A DNA stretch of 20,897 bases from Prevotella sp. (GTDB taxonomy: Bacteria; Bacteroidota; Bacteroidia; Bacteroidales; Bacteroidaceae): contig JAJPZD010000275.1 of the NCBI GenBank assembly GCA_021204605.1, positions 1 through 20,897 of the forward strand, written 5' to 3'. The notes beneath the pieces were generated by a model. The model ran no database searches. It was not told the origin of the DNA and saw nothing but the letters and a program-made list of their open reading frames with translations. Positions 8,075 through 14,405 of this stretch are shown one piece after another (position 1 is the first letter of the stretch; every line of letters starts with the position of its first letter). The position numbers and the translations under genes were made by a program.

Positions 8075-8104
8075 ATTAATGATTGCCTAATACTAAAAGT
8101 AACC
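8075..8104 (-). promoter_or_regulatory. Shared ECF-type promoter, site 2 (145-residue secreted protein)
   Basis: On the minus strand GGTTAC (8099-8104), 17 bases, then CATTAAT (8075-8081). The predicted transcription start is near 8068, giving a leader of about 55 bases. Bases upstream of the -35 box are not conserved with the other sites, so the match marks the promoter rather than a simple local duplication. Confidence 0.8.
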
Positions 8105-8129
8105 CAAAGAACAGTTCTAATTTCTATTG

Positions 8130-8489
8130 TTATCTCATCTTTTTCATCGCGGCATCTGCCTTCCTCATATAGTCTTGTGAAGTCTCTCGTGCCTGCCTCG
8201 CCTTCCTTGTGTATTCCTCCACCTTGTCGGTGGCGTTCTTGGCACGGCTTTGATAGTTTTTCTGGCTACTATAGTTTCCTCTCTTGGAATAATATTCCGC
8301 CTGCCTTAAATAATCACGCACCTGACCTCTGTAGTATTCCACCTCATGCTCATACTTCTGTGCCATACTTGTATAATATTCAGCCTGATGCTGATAATTC
8401 TTTGCCTGCTTGATATAATATTCATTACTCTGTGCGGACAACGACACAACGCATAATGACAATGCAAAAATAAACAACAGCTTCTTCAT
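8130..8489 (-). CDS. Secreted tyrosine-rich coiled-coil repeat protein
   Basis: A 119-residue protein with signal peptide MKKLLFIFALSLCVVSLSA/Q (cleavage near 19). The mature protein is almost all helix-forming and very rich in Tyr, Gln, Lys and Arg. It has a strict 14-residue repeat: EYY at residues 23, 37, 51 and 65, with Ala/Val six residues after each of the first three and Tyr nine residues after each. This is two heptads per unit, as in a coiled coil. After residue 70 the pattern loosens (ARQARETSQDYMRKADAAM). Cysteine-free after the signal peptide. The start overlaps the stop of the upstream gene by ATGA, so translation is coupled. Function unknown; a periplasmic scaffold or oligomeric rod is a guess. 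Confidence 0.75.
   Translation of the reverse strand: MKKLLFIFALSLCVVSLSAQSNEYYIKQAKNYQHQAEYYTSMAQKYEHEVEYYRGQVRDYLRQAEYYSKRGNYSSQKNYQSRAKNATDKVEEYTRKARQARETSQDYMRKADAAMKKMR
8301..8426 (-). repeat. Three tandem 42-base (14-codon) coding repeats
   Basis: Codons 22-35, 36-49 and 50-63 of the secreted coiled-coil protein are tandem copies of a xEYYxxxAxxYxxx unit, with a partial fourth at codons 64-67. The period of 42 bases has been kept without insertions, though the DNA copies have diverged. Confidence 0.7.
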
Positions 8490-8869
8490 AGTTTTTTTAA
8501 TTTATTGATAAAGTAATTTGCTGCAAAGTCCAATGAATTAATGATATGGGGCACGATAGCGCCAGCCGACTTGCAGGATGTCAGTTTGTAGTCATAATCG
8601 ATAGACACACTGCCACATTCCAAAACCATCACCTTGATGAACTTCACGTTCCTGTTGGTCTCATTAATCGCTCCGGCAAGCAGTCCACTGTCATAATCAG
8701 ATGCTTTTATCAAGTGAGGGACACAAAAACGCAACACATTGTCGTCGCTCTTGTCTGAGATATAAAAATAATGACGGCCGTTGTAAACAAAATGCCAGCC
8801 CACAGATGTCAACAAGTCCGCATTACCACATTTCTTTCTGATTTCATTTATTATTTCTTCTTGTATCAT
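8486..8869 (-). CDS. Small cytosolic protein, possibly YbjN/secretion-chaperone-like fold
   Basis: A 127-residue protein without signal peptide or membrane segment. An alternating pattern (HFVYNGRHYFYIS, LRFCVPHLI, then INETNRNVKFIKVMVLECGSVSIDYDY and a C-terminal helix NSLDFAANYFINKLKK) recalls YbjN / type III secretion chaperone-like alpha-beta folds, whose members bind partner proteins. The resemblance is loose. The ATG at 8869 is chosen; an upstream in-frame TTG at 8890 falls inside the -10 promoter box and cannot be the start. It heads a two-gene unit and overlaps the start of the secreted coiled-coil gene by ATGA, so it could be that protein's cytosolic partner (inference). Confidence 0.65.
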   Translation of the reverse strand: MIQEEIINEIRKKCGNADLLTSVGWHFVYNGRHYFYISDKSDDNVLRFCVPHLIKASDYDSGLLAGAINETNRNVKFIKVMVLECGSVSIDYDYKLTSCKSAGAIVPHIINSLDFAANYFINKLKKL

Positions 8870-8889
8870 GTTATATGTTTTTTGATACA

Positions 8890-8919
8890 ATTAATGTGCA
8901 TAATAAGCAAAATGTAACC
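8890..8919 (-). promoter_or_regulatory. Shared ECF-type promoter, site 3 (two-gene unit 8869-8130)
   Basis: On the minus strand GGTTAC (8914-8919), 17 bases, then CATTAAT (8890-8896). Predicted start near 8883, leader about 14 bases. The spacer is unlike that of the other three sites, so the two boxes and the spacing are what is conserved. It lies in the 86-base gap after the CHAT gene. Confidence 0.75.
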
Positions 8920-8955
8920 TATTATGACCTAATAAAAAAAGAGAATATGTTCCTT

Positions 8956-11900
8956 TCAATCTAACATCACGAAAGCCGCCCAATAGAATGGGTCAGGATA
9001 TTTTTCTCGGATTGCGGAAACAGCCTGCCCAAAAGCCTTCCGCTTGTCCCAGCAGTTCTCCTTGTCGGCAAGACACTCATAGAAAGTTACCATAAAATTG
9101 GTCGCCACCTTGTCGCTGATTTTCCAGAGTGCCATGACCATAGTCCCTACCCCGGCTTTTTTGAAAGCTCGCTGTAATCCATAAAGACCTTCGGACGTAA
9201 CCTCTCCCTGACCCGACTGGCATGCCGACAGCACCACTAATTCCACGCCACTAAGATCAAGACGTGCTATGTTATTGGCTGTAAGGATACCACCAAGCAC
9301 ATCATCAGGCAACGCCTTTCCCCTCCATGCGGCATTGCCGCCCGACATCACAAGTCCTGACAACAGCATGGCATCGGTGTAACCCCTAAGATAATCGATA
9401 TTCTCGGCTTGGACAGGTGTGTAGTAAAATCCATGAGTGGCGATATGCAGCAACTGAGGCGCATTGCCATGCATGCTATAAAATGACTCTTCCGTGCCAT
9501 TGGCGCCTGTGTATGGGGTAACATGCCACTTATTATTCTCCAATATATAACCAACCTTGTCTATTTCCTCTTTCGACCATGGTAAATCCCTGAATGTCGA
9601 ATCTCCTCTTACAATGTCACCACGCATGGCAAGAATGCCCGACAAATCATATTTCCTTGACTGCGCCGCCATGTCGTCTGGCTCTAAGTCATACTGCAAG
9701 CCTCCGTAGAGCACTGCAGTTTGTGGATTAGGCGACATCCTCGCTTCTTTGGCATTGACAAGCTCATGCACCGATGACAGCCTGACGAAATTATAATGAC
9801 TTCCAAGCAGAGAACCATCTGGAAGGGGCAGGGACTCCAAGGATATCTTGAAAAGCAACTGCGACGGCACATAATATACCGTAGATCCCTCAGCGGCATA
9901 TTCCCGCAACGGCTCCCATAACAGCCTCAACACACCGGAGGCATATTCTGCATCGTAAAACATATCCGGACGGCTGATGCCCAGCGAATCAATCTGGCTT
10001 TCAGAAAACAACGGTCTCAGCAAAGGATATTCCTGCTCGTTGGTAACGATATATGCGGCATACCTGCGGTCTGATGTCTCCTGCACATAATCGGCAAAGT
10101 CAACAAGCATATCGCCTTGTCTCAATGCCTGCCTTACGGCTGCATAATCAACATCCATGAATGAGGTGATATCTCCATATCCCCGACACCTGCCTATCAA
10201 ACGGGTCTCTATCGTAGCGGCCTTTTGCGACATGTACAATATGCTGTCTGAAAAATTATTATAGTCCTTTTCCCATTCTTTCATCTGATTCTTCATCGAT
10301 GCAAGTGCCATATAGTCGCTCATGTCATCTCCTGTCCCCTCTTTCTTCACCACTTCGTAGAGTGAGCGTTCCGTCTCAAGTAGAAAGGCTTTCGACATGA
10401 TGAGAGCGTCATAACTGCTCCTCGTAAATGGTGTCTGATATAAACCCGCCTCCAATGCGTATGGTGTCATCAACGTGAGAACAGAAGATAATGGACTCCA
10501 AAAACCCTCTCGCTCCTCTCCTGTCATATATGGTAGGTTTTCCCTCATCACTGATTTCATAATACCTACCGCCTCGGTGTAATCATTGCAGCCTGCCTCT
10601 ACATGTCCGGCAAAACCCTCGGCATTGGCAAGGTAAATCAGCGCGTTTATATAATCCATGCTCCGAATACCTTTGAGGCTCTTTGTATAGTCGGCATAAA
10701 GTCTATAATAACGCTCTGCCTCTGCATAATCTCCATTATGATATTCCATACCGCCAATCAAAGGCAACAAGGCTATTCTGTCCCCTTCTGACTGTGGATA
10801 CTTGGCGGATAGGATTTCATCTGCTTTCCTGTAGTCTGCCAATGCTGACGCATAGTCCTTGAACGCGGCACTGCACCTTGCACGCGTATTATACAACATA
10901 CTCAATTGTTCCGGCTCCGTCATCAGCCCTTCCCCCATGAACAGCGTATCTATACAGGCAAGACATTGCTCCTTGTCTCCTAACTTTTCGTATATGCCTG
11001 CCATAAAGATATATGGCAGATAATAGTTGGCATCTCCTTCTGGAAAATTCTTGTGATACTCTACTATCTGCTTGCGTCCATACAACAGCGCTTCTTCATA
11101 GCTGCCGCTATAATAATACAAGTCACGCAATTTGGCATAAACGACATCCTTATTCGCCGGCGTGGAGACTTCAGCATCTTCCTCCGCCAAGTCCTTCGCC
11201 TTCAAATACCACTGCTCCGCCATCCTGAATTGATCATGACTTATCGCCTCGTCGCCCTTTTGACCGTAATACGAGTATCTCATCTCATTATCAGGGGAAA
11301 CGTCCATCAAAGAATCCATAGATGCTGTATAAGCCCGCACATTCGGCATATCTCCCAATGTGTCGCTTATTCTCAACAACCGCTTCAATATCTCCAACTG
11401 CGCCACATTATCGCCTGTCTCACGAGCCAATGTCAGCGCCTTAATGTATGTGCCAACAGCGCCATCAACATCATGGAGATAGTTTTTGGTATATGCCCAT
11501 TCCTTCAAGGCAGAAATCTCGTTATCGGTCATTCCCAGCTCTTGATAGCCTGCCGAGGCTTTCTCGTAACAAATCAAAGCTCCTTGAAAATCATGTGAGA
11601 TAAAACTCTCCGCACCTTCAAGATACCACGACAAGGGTATCTTCGGCAATATAAAATTTCTTACAGTATCGTCAGCGTATGGCTCAACCTCGTTAAGAAT
11701 TTCCCGCCCATATTCATATTCCGGTTTACCGGTCTCTTTCCCTCTTATCAATCTACATGCATAGACAGCACCGTTTTTGGCATACAACTGGCCGGCCTCC
11801 TGCCTTTGCTCCTCACTCAAGTTGCCTTTCAGAATATTCTTTGCCAATAAGTATGCCTCTTTGTACTTTTGTAAATGTTCATAACACCTGCATGCCATCG

Positions 11901-12123
11901 TCTTACTGATGTTATATGTAATCCTCTCATCTTCCGTGCGTTGCGCCCTTGTGCCCTCACTGACAATCAGAAAATCATCAAGCGCCTCAGAATAATTCTT
12001 GCCTTTATTCAGCTCAAAGGCACGGTTCATCGTGGCTATCAGCTCTTCTTCTGACAATAACTGTGCCCTCGCCTGCAAAAAAAAGCAAACAAGGGCAACT
12101 AACATAAGTATCTGTTTATTCAT
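8956..12123 (-). CDS. Secreted TPR-CHAT caspase-like protease
   Basis: A 1055-residue protein. Signal peptide MNKQILMLVALVCFFLQARA/Q (cleavage near 20) sends it to the periplasm or beyond. Residues about 25-560 are a helical TPR-like array with recurrent A/Y/G helix pairs (for example YSEALDDFLIVSEG, YEEALLYGRKQIVEYHKNFPEG). A linker leads into a C-terminal CHAT domain (about 735-1053). The catalytic pair of clan CD is intact: His897 (HIATHGFYY) and Cys968 (VVLSACQSGQGE), followed by the typical ending DPFYWAAFVML. CHAT domains are caspase/separase-like cysteine peptidases. Last gene of the caspase-sigma-anti-sigma-CHAT operon, overlapping the anti-sigma-like gene by ATGA. The TPR array probably recognises a partner or substrate. 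No hairpin terminator is obvious after it. Confidence 0.92.
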   Translation of the reverse strand: MNKQILMLVALVCFFLQARAQLLSEEELIATMNRAFELNKGKNYSEALDDFLIVSEGTRAQRTEDERITYNISKTMACRCYEHLQKYKEAYLLAKNILKGNLSEEQRQEAGQLYAKNGAVYACRLIRGKETGKPEYEYGREILNEVEPYADDTVRNFILPKIPLSWYLEGAESFISHDFQGALICYEKASAGYQELGMTDNEISALKEWAYTKNYLHDVDGAVGTYIKALTLARETGDNVAQLEILKRLLRISDTLGDMPNVRAYTASMDSLMDVSPDNEMRYSYYGQKGDEAISHDQFRMAEQWYLKAKDLAEEDAEVSTPANKDVVYAKLRDLYYYSGSYEEALLYGRKQIVEYHKNFPEGDANYYLPYIFMAGIYEKLGDKEQCLACIDTLFMGEGLMTEPEQLSMLYNTRARCSAAFKDYASALADYRKADEILSAKYPQSEGDRIALLPLIGGMEYHNGDYAEAERYYRLYADYTKSLKGIRSMDYINALIYLANAEGFAGHVEAGCNDYTEAVGIMKSVMRENLPYMTGEEREGFWSPLSSVLTLMTPYALEAGLYQTPFTRSSYDALIMSKAFLLETERSLYEVVKKEGTGDDMSDYMALASMKNQMKEWEKDYNNFSDSILYMSQKAATIETRLIGRCRGYGDITSFMDVDYAAVRQALRQGDMLVDFADYVQETSDRRYAAYIVTNEQEYPLLRPLFSESQIDSLGISRPDMFYDAEYASGVLRLLWEPLREYAAEGSTVYYVPSQLLFKISLESLPLPDGSLLGSHYNFVRLSSVHELVNAKEARMSPNPQTAVLYGGLQYDLEPDDMAAQSRKYDLSGILAMRGDIVRGDSTFRDLPWSKEEIDKVGYILENNKWHVTPYTGANGTEESFYSMHGNAPQLLHIATHGFYYTPVQAENIDYLRGYTDAMLLSGLVMSGGNAAWRGKALPDDVLGGILTANNIARLDLSGVELVVLSACQSGQGEVTSEGLYGLQRAFKKAGVGTMVMALWKISDKVATNFMVTFYECLADKENCWDKRKAFGQAVSAIREKYPDPFYWAAFVMLD

Positions 12124-12656
12124 GGCAATTCTTCTTGAATGTCGGTTTCTTCATAAATAGTATCGCCCTCTATCGTATCGGGGGCTGTCAACGGCACCGA
12201 ACTATTAAAAATTCCCTCATCACCGCGTATCTCTCCAGGAGAGGACTCCTGAGACGTTGACATCGTGAAATACGAACCGATCACAAAGAAACCCACAACC
12301 AACACGGCGGCAACGCCTGTAATCCACAGCCAGCGCCTGCCACGGGAATGTGCTGCCCTTGCTTGTCCCATCATGGATTGTTTTTCCTGCCCTTCTTTTT
12401 CAGGTATAACACCTGCCATCGGGCGCAACCCGGCAACCCGGTGCTCCTCGTCGTATTGCCGCCTGAAAGCCGACAGGGCCTTCATTTTCTCTGCACGACT
12501 GGTGATTGCCACCTTGACATTCTTCGTCAATTCATACTGTTCCTTTTTCTCTGGGTCTTCCTCCACCTCTTTAAGGAACCGCGCCTTTTCCTCCTCCGGC
12601 CACTTGTCGCCATGAAGCAGGAATTCGTCTATTCTGTCTTGAAAGTTCTTATCCAT
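12120..12656 (-). CDS. Single-pass anti-sigma-factor-like membrane protein
   Basis: A 178-residue protein. Residues 1-105 are cytosolic, charged and mostly helical (DEFLLHGDKWPEEEKARFLKEV near the start), resembling the short helical anti-sigma domains paired with ECF factors in Bacteroidota. There is no HxxxCxxC zinc motif. A single membrane helix lies at about 109-130 (WLWITGVAAVLVVGFFVIGSYF), positively charged on the inner side (RGRRW). The remaining 48 residues are periplasmic and strongly acidic, with no lysine and a single arginine (Arg144, GEIRGD). The gene lies 12 bases after the sigma gene and overlaps the CHAT gene by ATGA. Position and topology support sequestration of the sigma factor at the membrane; no family assignment was made from sequence alone. 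Confidence 0.75.
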   Translation of the reverse strand: MDKNFQDRIDEFLLHGDKWPEEEKARFLKEVEEDPEKKEQYELTKNVKVAITSRAEKMKALSAFRRQYDEEHRVAGLRPMAGVIPEKEGQEKQSMMGQARAAHSRGRRWLWITGVAAVLVVGFFVIGSYFTMSTSQESSPGEIRGDEGIFNSSVPLTAPDTIEGDTIYEETDIQEELP

Positions 12657-12668
12657 ATCTCAGTCGTG

Positions 12669-13331
12669 TTAAGAGTTCAAATACTTATTGTAGATTTCCT
12701 TGGCCGACTTCCGCAATGTCTCCAAGCACTTATGCTTTTTGGTCTTCAGGGCATCCTTGGATTCTATTGAGGGTATCTCTTGCATAATGCTGTCCAAACT
12801 CTTCTCCTCATAATAGAATTTCGTGAGAATCTCATTGCAACGTGGCGACATGTGGGATATGATGTCGGCGATAATGTCCAACATCACATTATCACTGCTA
12901 TCGTATAGCATGTTTATGTATTGCTGCATGTCAAAACCCTCCTCCCTGATCTTGCGCCCCATTTCTGACTCTGGGTCAGAATAGGTAGGACGCACCCGCG
13001 ACCACTCCAAATACTTTATCCTGGCAATGCCCATGAAATAGGTGAGGACACTGCCGCTTAGCGGCTGACCATCCTTACCCTTCACAATGCCTCCATCTTC
13101 ATATATCTTGCGTTTCTCGATATTCTCCCAGAATGCGATGAACGTATTCTGGAATATCTCCGCCGCATCATCGTCATTCGCAAAGAACACACCCCTGTAA
13201 TTCGCATGAAAATAATCGAAACAATAGGCATAAAGCTCCTGCTGTTCCCTTTTCGACTTGGCATACATCCCGGCAATAAGCTTAGCTTCTTTCTGCTGCA
13301 CCGGTGTACGCATCCTCACTATCTTTGCCAT
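12669..13331 (-). CDS. ECF-type RNA polymerase sigma factor
   Basis: A 220-residue sigma-70-family protein with region 2 at about 33-113 (LYAYCFDYFHANY, DDDAAEIFQNTFIAFWENI, then SVLTYFMGIARIKYLEWSR) and region 4 at about 152-210 (ISHMSPRCNEILTKFYYEEKSLDSIMQEI, then the basic helix DALKTKKHKCLETLRK). Regions 1 and 3 are missing, as in ECF factors. It overlaps the caspase stop by one base (TAATG), and the anti-sigma-like gene follows 12 bases later, so the three are translationally linked. The shared GRTTAC-N17-CATWAAT promoters in front of this operon and the downstream genes are the natural candidates for its target sites (inference). It would control its own synthesis. Confidence 0.93.
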   Translation of the reverse strand: MAKIVRMRTPVQQKEAKLIAGMYAKSKREQQELYAYCFDYFHANYRGVFFANDDDAAEIFQNTFIAFWENIEKRKIYEDGGIVKGKDGQPLSGSVLTYFMGIARIKYLEWSRVRPTYSDPESEMGRKIREEGFDMQQYINMLYDSSDNVMLDIIADIISHMSPRCNEILTKFYYEEKSLDSIMQEIPSIESKDALKTKKHKCLETLRKSAKEIYNKYLNS

Positions 13332-14221
13332 TATCGTAGTATATCCGTTATATTATAGCTTTTCGTCTCTCCTGACAGTACCGGCCTTTGTGGTCTGCTT
13401 GTATTTGAACTGACAAACTTCTTTAACCGGCTGTATAGAACGTCATTGCTGCACGTAGGTGTCTCCTGTATCTCCTTGTACAAGGCGTAGGTCAATTTCC
13501 CTACTACAGGACTTGACATCTCTATATTCACCTGGTCGCTCTCACATGCGCTGATGGTTATCCAACGCTCCGCATTGGGCACGGCATTGGGATTTACCTC
13601 CTTTTCTCCCTTGCTGTCGGTGGATTGCCTGAACAGCGTCTTGATAGCCTCGAAGATATCCGGCACACCGCGCTCCACCTCATCATCATCGAAGCCCCGT
13701 GTGCCATCTCCACTGTGGCAGGCATCTATCACCACAAGCAACTTTCCTCTGTCTCCAATCTTATCCCGAATGGCGTTCAGGTATATGTTTACCTCATCAT
13801 CGGTCAGGTGCTTCTCGCCACGATCCTTGTCGCATGGCATCCGGTATGCATCGTAGGGTATCCAGCACTCGTCAAGACCGTCCTCCTCATCATTGTTCAC
13901 ATCACCCATCTGTTGACCATGGCCCGAATAGTGGATATACACCACGTCTCCCGCCTTGCACGATGCCTTCATACTTTTGAACGCATTCACAATGCCCGCC
14001 TTTGTCGCCTGATTGTTAACAAGTTTGGTTATGGAATTAAAACCTGCCTTTTTGAGCATCTCCTCCACGTAGGGCACGTCTTTATCTCCATTGATCTTAT
14101 TCCAGGCGGCATCCTCCTGCTGCCCCAGTCCTATGACAAGAGCTCGTTTTGTCTGGGCACGGGCAGTCGTAAAGGCAAGCACAAGCATTACGCCAATGAC
14201 TATTTGTGTAAATCTGTTCAT
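13331..14221 (-). CDS. Secreted caspase-family (C14/metacaspase-like) protease
   Basis: A 296-residue protein with signal peptide MNRFTQIVIGVMLVLAFTTARA/Q (cleavage near 22) followed at once by the caspase p20 fold (KRALVIGLGQ; GDKDVPYVEEMLKKAGF). The catalytic dyad is intact: His101 (YIHYSGHGQQ) and Cys168 (VVIDACHSGDG). The loop DGLDECWIPYDA (114-125) matches the acidic site of metacaspase-like enzymes that bind calcium and usually cleave after Arg or Lys. A later strand carries WITISACESDQ. First gene of the operon. The ATG at 14221 gives a compact signal peptide; an in-frame ATG at 14251 adds ten residues and cannot be excluded. A periplasmic caspase beside a sigma/anti-sigma pair suggests signalling proteolysis, which is inference. 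Confidence 0.92.
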   Translation of the reverse strand: MNRFTQIVIGVMLVLAFTTARAQTKRALVIGLGQQEDAAWNKINGDKDVPYVEEMLKKAGFNSITKLVNNQATKAGIVNAFKSMKASCKAGDVVYIHYSGHGQQMGDVNNDEEDGLDECWIPYDAYRMPCDKDRGEKHLTDDEVNIYLNAIRDKIGDRGKLLVVIDACHSGDGTRGFDDDEVERGVPDIFEAIKTLFRQSTDSKGEKEVNPNAVPNAERWITISACESDQVNIEMSSPVVGKLTYALYKEIQETPTCSNDVLYSRLKKFVSSNTSRPQRPVLSGETKSYNITDILR

Positions 14222-14352
14222 TTCAAAACTCGTATCTGTTATCTGTCGCATAAACCCCAACTCCCAATATGTTGTCAATGCAAAAGATATTTTCTTGTTT
14301 TATCGCACCATTGCGTGTATGACACATTTTCAATCTGCCGTTTTGACGTTAT
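14222..14352 (-). other. Long 5' leader of the caspase operon
   Basis: About 130 bases lie between the predicted transcription start and the caspase ATG, longer than the leaders of the other shared-promoter units (about 14-70 bases). It is A/T-rich near the promoter and G-rich near the start (GGGAGTTGGGG). No strong hairpin or known riboswitch was recognised. It does not contain the conserved leader block of the small secreted-protein genes. Confidence 0.4.
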
Positions 14353-14358
14353 TCTCTT

Positions 14359-14388
14359 ATTTATGGCTCTCTTACACTAAAAGTAACC
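14359..14388 (-). promoter_or_regulatory. Shared ECF-type promoter, site 4 (caspase-sigma-anti-sigma-CHAT operon)
   Basis: On the minus strand GGTTAC (14383-14388), 17 bases, then CATAAAT (14359-14365). The first 13 bases (GGTTACTTTTAGT) are identical to site 2, and similarity continues past the -10 box. It lies 18 bases after the stop of the GH25 lysozyme gene, with no terminator between. Confidence 0.8.
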
Positions 14389-14405
14389 CTCTTTAAACAG
14401 TATTA

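Noticed and set aside
8870..8890. TTG start for the 127-residue cytosolic protein
   Set aside because: It overlaps the -10 box of the shared promoter, upstream of the predicted transcription start.
11053..11598. A 181-codon plus-strand open frame inside the CHAT gene
   Set aside because: Antisense shadow of the TPR region. It has no motif or promoter.
14222..14278. TTG start extending the caspase by 19 residues
   Set aside because: It would bury the signal peptide behind a polar stretch; the ATG at 14221 directly begins a normal signal peptide.
13625..14380. A 251-codon plus-strand open frame antisense to the caspase gene
   Set aside because: It mirrors the caspase coding frame, has a composition typical of antisense frames (many Ile, His, Leu, Cys) and no domain. 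The opposite strand encodes an intact caspase with both catalytic residues.
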